Positions 44,474 to 52,631 of a DNA stretch of 64,000 nucleotides are shown here, one piece after another. Origin of the DNA: an uncultured Modestobacter sp. (GTDB lineage Bacteria; Actinomycetota; Actinomycetes; Mycobacteriales; Geodermatophilaceae); contig NZ_CANKUD010000001.1 of the NCBI RefSeq assembly GCF_947486615.1, forward strand, positions 496,001-560,000, in the 5' to 3' direction. The notes beneath the pieces were generated by a model, which searched no databases, was not told the origin of the DNA, and saw only the letters and a list, made by a program, of their open reading frames with translations. Both the position numbers and the translations under genes were made by a program. The number at the start of each line of letters is the position of its first letter. The first letter of the stretch is position 1.

Positions 44474-44955
44474 GCTGTCACTCCCTCTTCGATGGCACTG
44501 TTCTCGGTGCTGCTGGTCGTTCCGTACCCGTGCGTCCTGCGCGCGACCTGGCAGTCGGCGCAGAGTCCCCAGAAGACGACCTCGGCCTCGTCCACGGCGA
44601 AGCCCGCCGTCTCCGAGGGCGACAGGCAGGGCGCCTGCCCCACGACGCAGTCGACGTCGGCGACCGCTCCGCACCCCCGGCAGACCAGGTGGTGGTGGTT
44701 GTCGCCGACCCGCAGCTCGTACAGCGCCGGCCCACCGGCCGGTTCGATGCGGCGGGCGAGACCGCCACCGACCAGCGCCTTGAGCACCCCGTAGACCGCC
44801 TGCGGCGAGATCGAGGGGTGGACGGCGCGGGCAGCGGTGGCGATGGTGTCGGCGTCGACGTGCGGGTGCTCGGCGAGCACCCCGAGCACCGACAGCCGGG
44901 GCCGCGTGACACGCAGCCCCGCCGTGCGCAGCTCGGTCTCCCAGGTCGTCTCCAT
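44470..44955 (-). CDS. furA: Fur-family regulator upstream of catalase (FurA/PerR-like)
   Basis: A 161-residue Fur protein: N-terminal winged helix ([33 protein letters not shown]), metal site [10 protein letters not shown] and a second CxxC in GLCADCQVA, giving the structural zinc. A FurA-type redox or iron regulator next to a catalase gene is standard in actinobacteria; it usually represses itself and the catalase until peroxide arrives. ATG at 44955; the 100-bp upstream region includes AT-rich TTGTTTTGATC that may be its operator. Confidence 0.93.
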   Translation of the reverse strand: METTWETELRTAGLRVTRPRLSVLGVLAEHPHVDADTIATAARAVHPSISPQAVYGVLKALVGGGLARRIEPAGGPALYELRVGDNHHHLVCRGCGAVADVDCVVGQAPCLSPSETAGFAVDEAEVVFWGLCADCQVARRTHGYGTTSSTENSAIEEGVTA

Positions 44956-44997
44956 CGCCGACCACTCAACCCCGTTGTTTTGATCCAGTCAATAGAA

Positions 44998-45051
44998 GGA
45001 CCCCGTGCCCCCCACCACTCGCACGCTCGCGGCGGGACCCTGCACGGGGCC
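44998..45051. repeat. Intergenic hairpin element, copy B
   Basis: Outer arms GACCCCGTGC and GCACGGGGCC are complementary and enclose the same core as copy A (CCACCACTCGCACGCTCGC). Between the purU stop and the furA start on the minus strand, in the opposite orientation relative to transcription compared with copies A, C and D. No perfect terminator hairpin follows. Confidence 0.8.
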
Positions 45052-45058
45052 GGACGAG

Positions 45059-45934
45059 CTACCCGAAGACGATGGTGCGGTCGCCCTCGACGACCACCCG
45101 GTCCTCCACGTGCCAGGTCACCGCCTGGGCCAGCACCTGGCGCTCGACGTAGCGGCCGATCCGGCGCATGTCCTCCACGGTGGCGCGGTGGTCGACCCGG
45201 GCCACCTCCTGCTCGATGATCGGGCCGGCGTCCAGCTCCGCGGTCACGTAGTGCGCGGTCGCCCCGATCAGCTTCACCCCCCGGTCGTGCGCGGCCTGGT
45301 AGGGGTTCGCGCCCACGAACGCCGGCAGGAAGCTGTGGTGGATGTTGATCAGCCGCTCGGGGAACCGGCTGCAGAAGTCCGGCGAGACGATCTGCATGTA
45401 GCGGGCCAGCACCACCAGGTCCACGTCGCCGATCAGCTCCAGCGCCCGGGCCTCGGCGGCGTCCTTGGTGTCCGGGGTGACCGGGACGTGGTGGAACGGC
45501 ACGCCGTGCACGGCGGCGACCTGCGCCAGGTCGGGGTGGTTGGAGACGACGGCGGCGATCTCCGCCCGCAGGTCGCCCGAGCCCACCCGGTAGAGCAGCT
45601 CCTGCAGCACGTGGTCGGTGCGCGAGACGAACACCGCCAGCCGCGGGGTGCGCGCGGCCTCGGTCAGCCGCCAGGTGAGCTGCCACTCCCCCGCCAGCGC
45701 GGCCAGCGCCGCCTCCAGCTCGGCGCGGCGCCCGGCCAGGTCGTCGAGGACGAACTCCAGCCGCAGCGTGAAGGTGCCCCCCGACGGGTCGGAGGAGTGC
45801 TGCTGGGACTCGGTGATGTTGGCCCCCACCCGGGCCATCAGCCCGGAGAGCACCGCGACGATCCCCGGCCGGTCGGGGCAGCGGACGACCAGCCGCCCCA
45901 GGTCGGCGGTGCGGGGGTCACGAGGCGCTGACAT
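45059..45934 (-). CDS. purU: Formyltetrahydrofolate deformylase
   Basis: A 291-residue PurU. An N-terminal ACT domain (about 1-90: RCPDRPGIVAVLSGLMARVGANITESQQH) is fused to a formyltransferase-like catalytic domain with the family signature INIHHSFLPAF and GANPYQAAHDRGVKLIGATAHYV, plus the active-site Asp in ELDAGPII. It hydrolyses 10-formyl-THF to formate and THF, balancing one-carbon units and feeding PurT. ATG at 45934. Confidence 0.95.
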   Translation of the reverse strand: MSAPRDPRTADLGRLVVRCPDRPGIVAVLSGLMARVGANITESQQHSSDPSGGTFTLRLEFVLDDLAGRRAELEAALAALAGEWQLTWRLTEAARTPRLAVFVSRTDHVLQELLYRVGSGDLRAEIAAVVSNHPDLAQVAAVHGVPFHHVPVTPDTKDAAEARALELIGDVDLVVLARYMQIVSPDFCSRFPERLINIHHSFLPAFVGANPYQAAHDRGVKLIGATAHYVTAELDAGPIIEQEVARVDHRATVEDMRRIGRYVERQVLAQAVTWHVEDRVVVEGDRTIVFG

Positions 45935-45976
45935 GGGCAGATCGTCCCAGAGCGGCCCGGCCCCGCCCGCGGGGTG

Positions 45977-46612
45977 TCAGTTCGCGGCCAGCGCCGCGTT
46001 GACCAGCTCGATCGCCAGCCAGCCGAGCGGGACGACGGCGACCAGCAGCCCCGCCACCAGCGCCCGCTGACGCCACGACCGGGCCAGCAGCAGCGCGAGG
46101 AGCGCGCCGGCCACGACCATGACCACCCCGGAGCTGCCCTGCCACGGGAAGCGGACCGCCCGGTAGCCGCCCTCCATGACCAGCACCCCACCGACCACCG
46201 CCACCGCGACCGCCGCCTGCCGGCCGCTGCCCTGCCGCCACCAGCGCCCGGCCGTCCCGAAGACGACGCCGGCCACCACCCCGGCCACCAGCCACTCGAC
46301 CACCGTGACCCGGTTGACCGGCAGCAGCTGCACCGCCTGCGCGGCGTAGTAGCCGCCCACCAGCAGCAGCTCGGTGGCGACCGCGGCGGCGATCGCGGTC
46401 CGCACTCCCCCGCTGATCGCCCCGACGAGGAAGGCGACCAGGCACCAGGTGGCCACCGAGTTGGCCCAGGCCCCCCACGGGTCGGGCAGCACGCCCTGCG
46501 CCCACTCGGTCAGCACGCCGCCGCCGATGCCGAGCACCAGGACGGCCAGCGGCAGCCACCAGCGGACGGGCGCAGCGGGCGCCGGGACGGGACGGGCAGC
46601 GGTGTCGATCAC
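45977..46612 (-). CDS. DUF6518-like membrane protein, second copy
   Basis: A 211-residue, about six-helix membrane protein. It shares the pattern GGGVLTEWAQ, ANSVATWCLVAFLVGAI (Trp/Asn/Ser-containing first helix and the following repeat) with the gene at 3003-3626, and ends in LAIELVNAALAAN. Function unknown. GTG at 46612, 42 bp from the divergently read palindrome region. Directly upstream of purU with a 42-bp gap. Confidence 0.78.
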   Translation of the reverse strand: MIDTAARPVPAPAAPVRWWLPLAVLVLGIGGGVLTEWAQGVLPDPWGAWANSVATWCLVAFLVGAISGGVRTAIAAAVATELLLVGGYYAAQAVQLLPVNRVTVVEWLVAGVVAGVVFGTAGRWWRQGSGRQAAVAVAVVGGVLVMEGGYRAVRFPWQGSSGVVMVVAGALLALLLARSWRQRALVAGLLVAVVPLGWLAIELVNAALAAN

Positions 46613-46722
46613 GCCGTCGATCGTGGCGGGGCGAGGTGCCCGGGCACATCGGCCCGCGGTCTGATCCCGCCGTCCGCCCCCAGGACGACCTGCTCAGCCG
46701 TGTCGGCCGACCCCACCACGTA

Positions 46723-46746
46723 CGGCCATGTTGGCCAACATGGCCG
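46723..46746. terminator. Palindromic terminator-like element, copy 2
   Basis: Perfect 24-bp palindrome starting CGGCCATGTTGG, continuing as the exact complement. It is 23 bp 3' of the LigD polymerase stop (minus strand). Similar to the hairpin at 27947-27972. Confidence 0.75.
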
Positions 46747-46769
46747 GCACGGGCAGGCCTCGGGCAGGG

Positions 46770-47687
46770 TCAGGCGTCGGGCAGGACGGCGCGGGAGCGG
46801 TCGGCGACGTCGAACAGGTCGCCGAGCTCGGCCACCCGGGCCAGGACGTCGTCGGTGCGGAACCGGACCGACTCCGGGTCGCCGCCGTCGCGCAGTTCGT
46901 CGACCTCCGCCCACTGCAACGGCGTGGAGACGGTGGCCAGTGGCCGGGCGCGCAGCGAGTAGGGCGCGACCGTCGTCTTCGCGGTGCTGTTCTGGCTCCA
47001 GTCGACCAGCACCTTGCCCGGTCGCAGCGCCTTCTCCATCCGCCAGACGACGTCCTCGGGTGTCTCCCGGGTCAGCTGCTGGGCGAGGGACTTGGCGTAG
47101 CGGCTCGGGTGGTCCTTGTCCGCGCACTCGATCGGCGCGTAGACCTGCAGCCCCTTGGAGCCCGACGTCTTGACCACCGGGTCCAGACCGTCGGCCACCA
47201 GCCGCTCCCGCAGCCGGTGCGCCACGTGCGCGCACTCGACGACCCCGGTGCCCGGGCCCGGGTCCAGGTCGAGCACCAGCAGGTCGGGCAGCTGCGCGAC
47301 ACCGGCGTCGTCCACCTGCCACTGCGGCACGTGCACCTCCAGCGCGGCCAGGTTCGCCGACCAGGCCAGGTCCGGGACGGCGGACAGCAGCACCATGTCC
47401 AGCGTCTCCCGGCCCCGCGAGGAGCCGGGCGAGGGCACGGTCACCGAACGGACCCACTCCGGGGCGTGCCGGGCGCTGTTCTTCTCGAAGAAGGCCGTGC
47501 CGTCCACGCCGGAGGGCCAGCGGGTGAAGGTGACCGGGCGCTGGGCGACGTGCGGCAGCAGCACCGGGGCGATCCGCACGTAGTAGTCGATGACCTGGGC
47601 CTTGGTGAACGCGACCTCGGGGAACAGCACCTTGTCCAGGTTGCTGACCTCCAGCTGGCGGCCCTCGATCTGCACCCGCTGCCTCAC
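46770..47687 (-). CDS. ligD: LigD-type DNA polymerase/primase domain protein
   Basis: A 305-residue stand-alone LigD polymerase (PolDom). Key features are NLDKVLFPEVAFTKAQVIDYY, FTRWPSGVDGTAFFEKN (catalytic/NHEJ motif) and the metal Asp pair in LLVLDLDPGPGTG. It fills in ends and adds nucleotides during bacterial non-homologous end joining. GTG at 47687 has GAGGAGA upstream. In most organisms this is one domain of LigD; here it is a separate gene downstream of the ligase. Last gene of the ku operon. Confidence 0.93.
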   Translation of the reverse strand: MRQRVQIEGRQLEVSNLDKVLFPEVAFTKAQVIDYYVRIAPVLLPHVAQRPVTFTRWPSGVDGTAFFEKNSARHAPEWVRSVTVPSPGSSRGRETLDMVLLSAVPDLAWSANLAALEVHVPQWQVDDAGVAQLPDLLVLDLDPGPGTGVVECAHVAHRLRERLVADGLDPVVKTSGSKGLQVYAPIECADKDHPSRYAKSLAQQLTRETPEDVVWRMEKALRPGKVLVDWSQNSTAKTTVAPYSLRARPLATVSTPLQWAEVDELRDGGDPESVRFRTDDVLARVAELGDLFDVADRSRAVLPDA

Positions 47688-47748
47688 GCGATCTCCTCGC
47701 CGGCGCTCATCGGGGACCGCCGGCAGGCCGCCTCGCCCGCACGCCGGC

Positions 47749-49233
47749 TCACGAGGGCTCCGCCACGACGTCCGCCGGCCGGACGTCATCGCGCAGGCCG
47801 CGCCAGGACGGGTGCCGCAGCCGGCCCTCGCGGGTCCACTCGCCGTAGCGCACCTCGCCGACCAGCTCGGGCTCGACCCAGTGCGCGTCCCGGGTGACCT
47901 CGCGGGGCAGCGCGCCGGCGAACGGCGAGGTGGACCGTGGGGTGAGCAGCGGCTCCAGGTCGGCCAGCGCCCGCGCGGTGAAGCCGGTGCCGACGTGCCC
48001 GGCGAAGACGAACGCCCCGTGCTCGTCGTGCACCCCGAGCAGCAGCGAGCCGATCCCGCCGGCCCGCCGGCCCTCCCCCGGCCGCCAGCCGCCGACGACG
48101 ACCGCCTGGGTGCGCAGGTTCTTCACCTTGCGCCAGTCCGGCCCGCGTCCCCCGGGGCGGTAGGGCGCGTCCAGTCGCTTGACCACGATGCCCTCCAGCC
48201 CGTTCTCCCGGCTGGCCGCCTGCACCTGTGCCCCGACGCCCGGGGCGTCGCCGGGGAACCAGGGAGTGGTGACCCAGCGGTCGGAGGCGGGGGCGACGGC
48301 GTCCAGCCGCGCCCGTCGCTCGCGGTAGGGCAGGCCGAGCAGGCTCTCCCCGTCCAGCGCGAGCAGGTCGAACAGCAGGTAGCTGACCGGTGCGGCAGAG
48401 GCCCGGCGGGCCACCTCGGGGCCGGTGCGGTGCATCCGCCCCTGCAGCAGCCCGAAGTCCGGCCGGCCGCGGGCGTCCAGCGCCACCACCTCCCCGTCGA
48501 GCACCGCATCGTGGCCGGCGAGCGCCGCGGGCAGGGCGTGCAGCTCCGGGTAGGTCGCGGTCACGTCGTTGCCGCTGCGCGCCCGCAGCCGCACCCGGCC
48601 ACCGCGCACGTGCGCCAGCACCCGGACGCCGTCCCACTTGAACTCGTAGCCCCAGCGCAGGTCGTCGTCCCGGGGCAGCTCGCCGATCGCCGCGAGCATG
48701 GGGGCGAGGTCCTCCGGCACCCCGTCGGCGACCGGGGCGTCGGTGAGCGGGTCGGCGTCGAGCTTGCGCAGCGCCCAGCTGCCGTCGGGCAGCCGGAAGA
48801 GCACGAAGCGGCCGGACAGCCGCTGCCCGTCGAAGGCGACGGTGACGTGGTCGTCGGTCCAGGTCTCGGTGGCGTACCGGCCGGCGTCCCAGATCGTCGA
48901 CACCCCGCCGCCGTACTCGCCGGCCGGGATCGTGCCGGAGAACGCGGCGTACTCCAGCGGGTGGTCCTCGGTGGGCACGGCGAGCCGGTTGACGCCGGGC
49001 TCGGTCGGCGGGCCCTTGGGCACCGCCCAGCTCTTCAGGACCCCGCCGCGTTCCAGGCGCAGGTCCCAGTGCACCCGCTCGCCGGTGCGGCCGCGGGGGG
49101 TGTGGTGCTCGTGCACGACGAAGGTGTCGTCGTCCCCGGCCGGCAGCGGCTGCCCGGCCGGTGGCACCGGCTCGACGGTGCGGGTGGAGTCCCGCTTGGC
49201 CCGGTAGGAGGCCAGCGGGTCGGTGGCGGGCAC
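47749..49233 (-). CDS. ligD: LigD-type ATP-dependent DNA ligase with 3'-phosphoesterase
   Basis: A 494-residue protein. The N-terminal 3'-phosphoesterase domain (about 30-150: FVVHEHHTPRGRTGERVHWD, LRLERGGVLKSWAVPKG) has the His/Asp metal motif; the C-terminal ATP-dependent ligase has the nucleotidyl Lys in YEFKWDGVRVLAHVRGG, GEVVALDARG and the late motif VVKRLDAPYRPG. It repairs 3' ends and seals breaks with Ku. The polymerase domain is encoded by the next gene. GTG at 49233, six bases after the Ku stop. Confidence 0.93.
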   Translation of the reverse strand: MPATDPLASYRAKRDSTRTVEPVPPAGQPLPAGDDDTFVVHEHHTPRGRTGERVHWDLRLERGGVLKSWAVPKGPPTEPGVNRLAVPTEDHPLEYAAFSGTIPAGEYGGGVSTIWDAGRYATETWTDDHVTVAFDGQRLSGRFVLFRLPDGSWALRKLDADPLTDAPVADGVPEDLAPMLAAIGELPRDDDLRWGYEFKWDGVRVLAHVRGGRVRLRARSGNDVTATYPELHALPAALAGHDAVLDGEVVALDARGRPDFGLLQGRMHRTGPEVARRASAAPVSYLLFDLLALDGESLLGLPYRERRARLDAVAPASDRWVTTPWFPGDAPGVGAQVQAASRENGLEGIVVKRLDAPYRPGGRGPDWRKVKNLRTQAVVVGGWRPGEGRRAGGIGSLLLGVHDEHGAFVFAGHVGTGFTARALADLEPLLTPRSTSPFAGALPREVTRDAHWVEPELVGEVRYGEWTREGRLRHPSWRGLRDDVRPADVVAEPS

Positions 49234-49239
49234 GCCGGG

Positions 49240-50301
49240 TCAGGCGGTCTTGCGGGGGCGGGACGCGCGCTTGGCCGGCTTCGCCGGCGCGTCGTCCTCC
49301 GCGGCCGCGGCGGCCTTCTTCGCCGGCGCCGCCTTCCGGGCCGGGGCCTTCTTCGCCGGGGCCTTGTCCGCCGGGGCCTTGTCCGCAGCGGCCTTGTCCG
49401 CCGGGGCCATGTCCGCAGCGGCCTTCTTCGCCGGCGCCTTGCGGGCCGTCCCCTTCTTCGCCGGGGCCCCGTCGTCCGCGGTGGTGTCGTCCGCGGCCCC
49501 GTCGTCGGACCCGGCGGCGGGAGCGCTGCCGCCGGCCCGCTCGACGCTGCGCCGCAGCGCGCTCATCAGGTCGACCACCGCGCCACCGCCGTCGTCCTCG
49601 GCCTCGGGCGCGGGCTGCACGTCGCCGCCGGACTGCTTGGCCTCCAGCAGCGCGGTCATCGCCTCGCGGTAGTCGTCGGTGAACTGCGCCGGGTCGAAGT
49701 CACCGGCCATCGTGGAGATCAGCGACTCGGCCATCGCCAGCTCCTGCGGCCGCACCGGCACCTCCTCGTCGAGGAAGCCGAAGGAGGGACGCCGGATCTC
49801 GTCCGGCCAGCGCATGGTGTGCAGCACCAGCACGCCGTCGCGCACCCGCAGTGCGGCCAGCGACTCCCGCTGCCGGATGGCGATCTTGGTGATCGCCACC
49901 TGGCCGGCGTTCTCCAGCGCGGTGCGCAGCAGCACGTACGGGCGGGTGGCCACCCCGTCGGGCTCCAGGTAGTAGGTCTTCTCGAAGTGGATCGGGTCGA
50001 TCTGCTCCTGGTCGACGAACTGGAGGACCTCGATCTCCCGGGTGGTCACCAGGGGCAGCTCGTCGAAGTCCGCGTCGGTCAGCACGACCAGCTGGCCGTC
50101 GGGCAGCTCGTAGCCCTTGGCGATGTCGCCGTACTCGAGCTCCTCGCCGTCCACCGAGCAGACCCGGCGGTACTTCACCCGCCCGCCGTCGGCCTTGTGC
50201 ACCTGGTGGAACCGGATGTCGTGGTCCTCGGTGGCCGAGTAGAGCTTCACCGCGATGCTGACCAGCCCGAAGGAGACCGCGCCACGCCAGATGGACCGCA
50301 C
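49240..50301 (-). CDS. ku: Ku protein (bacterial NHEJ)
   Basis: A 353-residue Ku homologue. The Ku core (about 1-260) starts RSIWRGAVSFGLVSIAVKLYSAT and contains KYRRVCSVDGEE and KTYYLEPDGVATRPY. The C-terminal ~90 residues are a Lys/Ala/Pro-rich repeat (KAPAKKA), as in mycobacterial Ku tails that bind DNA. Homodimers encircle broken ends and recruit LigD. GTG at 50301. Heads the ku-ligase-polymerase gene set, all in one direction with tiny gaps. Expression control not visible. Confidence 0.95.
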   Translation of the reverse strand: MRSIWRGAVSFGLVSIAVKLYSATEDHDIRFHQVHKADGGRVKYRRVCSVDGEELEYGDIAKGYELPDGQLVVLTDADFDELPLVTTREIEVLQFVDQEQIDPIHFEKTYYLEPDGVATRPYVLLRTALENAGQVAITKIAIRQRESLAALRVRDGVLVLHTMRWPDEIRRPSFGFLDEEVPVRPQELAMAESLISTMAGDFDPAQFTDDYREAMTALLEAKQSGGDVQPAPEAEDDGGGAVVDLMSALRRSVERAGGSAPAAGSDDGAADDTTADDGAPAKKGTARKAPAKKAAADMAPADKAAADKAPADKAPAKKAPARKAAPAKKAAAAAEDDAPAKPAKRASRPRKTA

Positions 50302-50497
50302 GACGTACCTCCTGGGCCGCAGGGCACGCGACGACCGCGTCCCGCACAAGATCGCAGGATAGGCGCTGCGACCCCTCCCCGGCAGCTCGAGACCGCCACT
50401 CCGCGTAGTCGTCCACCCCGACGGGTGACCGACCCCGCCCGCGCCGCCCGGCCACCGGACCGGTACCCAGCGACGCAGCGTCACCGCAGCGTCGCGG

Positions 50498-51085
50498 TCA
50501 GACCTCCTGGCCGGTGACACTGCCCGGCCCCTCGTCCTCCGGCCTCAGCGCGCCGTTCTGGATGGCGTCGTAGACGAACTGCAGGACGTCGGAGCCGGCC
50601 ACCATCGTCATGGTCAGCGCCGCCAGCCGGGTGGCCCGCGGGGCGGTGACGTAGCCGAAGACGAAGCCGGTGCCGACCCACTGCGCCATGCAGAACGGAC
50701 AGGTGAGCAGCTCCCCGACGGCGTGCTTCACCCCGCCGTGCTCGCGCACCTCCTCGGCGACCTCCGCCTCCCCCGACGTGCCCTGGTAGCTCACGAAGGG
50801 GGCCCGCACCGGGGCGGTGACCGGGTCCTTGGCGATCCGCCGGGCCAGCCGGAACGTGCCGACGGTCAGCAGGACGGCGTCCCCGATGGGGATGCGGCTG
50901 GGCAGCTCCCGCCCGGACGCCCGGACGGCGGCCGCCGCGGCGCCCACCAGACCGGCGTACACGCCCATCGCGCCCAGGTCCGCCCCCAGCGGACGGGCCT
51001 CTCCCCGGGTGTACTCCTGCTTCTGGGTGCGGGCCCACCGGCGGACCGGCGCACCGATCCGCTGCACGTCGTCTGCGATCGCCAT
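50498..51085 (-). CDS. DUF1360 membrane protein
   Basis: A 195-residue protein of the DUF1360 family: hydrophobic segments (GAMGVYAGLVGAAAAAV; WVGTGFVFGYV) and the family hallmark TCPFCMAQWVG, a CxxC pair. DUF1360 proteins are small membrane proteins of unknown function in Actinobacteria and Firmicutes. The C-terminus is acidic (ALRPEDEGPGSVTG). ATG at 51085. It is divergent from the second DUF5709 gene. Confidence 0.9.
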   Translation of the reverse strand: MAIADDVQRIGAPVRRWARTQKQEYTRGEARPLGADLGAMGVYAGLVGAAAAAVRASGRELPSRIPIGDAVLLTVGTFRLARRIAKDPVTAPVRAPFVSYQGTSGEAEVAEEVREHGGVKHAVGELLTCPFCMAQWVGTGFVFGYVTAPRATRLAALTMTMVAGSDVLQFVYDAIQNGALRPEDEGPGSVTGQEV

Positions 51086-51264
51086 CTGCCGCCCGTACCC
51101 CGGCCGACCGCCGCCATGCGGGCGCGGCGGCGACCGGGGTCACGCATGCCCGACAGGTGCGCGGGTAGGGCGTGCTCACGACGCCGGTCACCCGACCGGC
51201 TCCCCCCGTCCACCCGGACGGACGCGCGTGCCCGCACGGAGGCACGCAGAACGGAGGCACCACG

Positions 51265-51786
51265 ATGACCGACCCGGACCGCGCCGCCCGCGACTCCGCA
51301 CTCAACGACGCCGAGTTCCCCGACGACGAGCGTGGCCTCACCGGCACCACCGACGGCCCGCGCGGCGACGTCGGCCCGGAGGGCCAGACCGCCCGTGACG
51401 TCTTCCCCGAGGACAACGGCGTGCCCGAGGTGTCCCAGGACGACAGCCCCACGATGGCCCGCGCCGAGGACCCGGAGTTCGCCCCCGAGCCCGGCGGGCG
51501 CGACGACCACCAGACCGTCGACTTCGGCACCACCGCCTACGAGCAGTCCGAGGGCGAGTCGCTGTCGGGCCGGCTGGACCGCGAGGTCCCCGAGGACGCC
51601 CCCGACGTCCGCCCCGCCGAGGACCCGGACCGCGCCTCCGCCCAGCTGGACCAGGACGAGGACACCGACCGGCTCAGCGACTCCGGCACCAACCGCACCG
51701 GGGACGACGTGGAGGCCTTCGCCGACGCCCCGGTGGGCGGCGAAGGCCCCGAGGAGAGCGCGGTGCACGCGGTCGAGGGCACCTGA
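51265..51786 (+). CDS. DUF5709 acidic protein, second copy
   Basis: A 173-residue acidic, disordered protein with ESLSGRLDREVPEDAPD, and EESAVHAVEGT at the end, matching the DUF5709 protein at 7827-8249 in both conserved blocks. Rich in Asp, Glu, Gly and Pro. ATG at 51265 with CGGAGGCACC upstream. Function unknown. It is next to DUF1360 on the opposite strand. Confidence 0.88.
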   Translation: MTDPDRAARDSALNDAEFPDDERGLTGTTDGPRGDVGPEGQTARDVFPEDNGVPEVSQDDSPTMARAEDPEFAPEPGGRDDHQTVDFGTTAYEQSEGESLSGRLDREVPEDAPDVRPAEDPDRASAQLDQDEDTDRLSDSGTNRTGDDVEAFADAPVGGEGPEESAVHAVEGT

Positions 51787-52022
51787 GCAGCACCGGCGCC
51801 GGGCGGGCCGTGCCGCCCGGCGCTGGATTGGTGCGGCGATCATGGCGGCACTAGGTTGGACACCACGGTTGAGCAGCCAGCCGTCGCTTGCCCGGATGTC
51901 CCGGGGAGGCGTGTCCGGAACCTCGGTGTCCCGGGTCGCATGGGCCCGGACGACGTACAGCGGTACGTTGTCCGGGCGAATGCATGCCCGACGGGCACCG
52001 CCGCTGAGAGGAGCTGCAGTCC

Positions 52023-52418
52023 GTGACCTCATCCGACTCACCCGCCGGAGGCTCTGACGTGTCGGCCCCGGCCGACGCCAACGAGGCGCCCTTCGACGAC
52101 GTGATCACGCTGTCGACGTCCACCGACGACGACGGCACGGTCACCGTGACGGTCGTCGGCGAGGTCGACACCTTCACCGCCCCCGTCCTGCGGGCGTCCC
52201 TGGACACCCAGCTCGAGCAGCAGCCGACCGCGCTGGTCATCGACCTGTGCGGCGTCCAGTTCCTCGGTTCGGCCGGCCTGGCCGTGCTGGTGGAGACCCA
52301 GAAGTCGGCGCGCTCCCGCGACGTCGGGCTGCGGCTGGTGGCCAACACCCGCGCCGTGACCCGTCCGCTGGAGGTCACCGGCCTGATCGACCTCTTCACG
52401 ATCGCCGAGAAGGCCTGA
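52023..52418 (+). CDS. STAS-domain anti-sigma-factor antagonist (RsbV-like)
   Basis: A 131-residue STAS protein with an acidic N-terminal extension (about 30 residues), VTVVGEVDTFTAPVLRASL, then DLCGVQFLGSAGLAVL with the Ser (in LGSAG) at the phosphorylation position of RsbV-like antagonists, and an amphipathic end. It would bind an anti-sigma factor of RsbW type, such as the gene at 53939. GTG at 52023 with GAGAGGAG upstream. Followed by a duplicated 21-bp segment, hairpin element C and a strong terminator. Confidence 0.9.
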   Translation: MTSSDSPAGGSDVSAPADANEAPFDDVITLSTSTDDDGTVTVTVVGEVDTFTAPVLRASLDTQLEQQPTALVIDLCGVQFLGSAGLAVLVETQKSARSRDVGLRLVANTRAVTRPLEVTGLIDLFTIAEKA

Positions 52419-52451
52419 GGAAGGGCCTCGAAGGCCTGAGGAAGGGCCTCG
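52410..52451 (+). repeat. Exact 21-bp tandem duplication across STAS stop codon
   Basis: Two adjacent identical 21-nt copies (beginning AAGGCCTGAGGAAGG) at 52410-52430 and 52431-52451. The first includes the last two codons and the stop (TGA 52416-52418). The second leads into hairpin element C. It looks like a recent slippage duplication. Confidence 0.95.
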
Positions 52452-52499
52452 CTGCCCCCCACCGCTCGCGAGCCCGCGGCGGGCCACTGCAGCGAGACC
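52445..52499. repeat. Intergenic hairpin element, copy C
   Basis: Outer arms GGCCTCGCTGC and GCAGCGAGACC are complementary with one exception. The core CCACCGCTCGCGAGCCCGC diverges from copies A and B but keeps the C-rich/G-rich ends. Follows the STAS gene. Confidence 0.72.
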
Positions 52500-52511
52500 G
52501 TTCCAGCATGT

Positions 52512-52553
52512 GACGACGGCGCCCCACCTCCTCGGAGGTGGGGCGCCGTCGTC
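52512..52553. terminator. Bidirectional terminator, STAS and topoisomerase genes
   Basis: GACGACGGCGCCCCACCTCC, TC, then the exact complement: a perfect 20-bp stem between convergent STAS (plus) and topoisomerase IB (minus) genes. Confidence 0.92.
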
Positions 52554-52631
52554 GTTGGTGACGTGCCGTCAGCGGCCCCGTCGCAGGGGCCCGCGCCGAG
52601 CCTGCGAGGCGTGAGGGGCGACGGGGTCCTC

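Noticed and set aside
42827-44794. Plus-strand frame across the catalase gene
   Set aside because: Antisense shadow; codon composition is that of reversed high-GC coding DNA.
47590-50517. Plus-strand frame of over 900 codons across ku and ligD
   Set aside because: Gly/Arg/Val-rich shadow of three strongly supported minus-strand genes.
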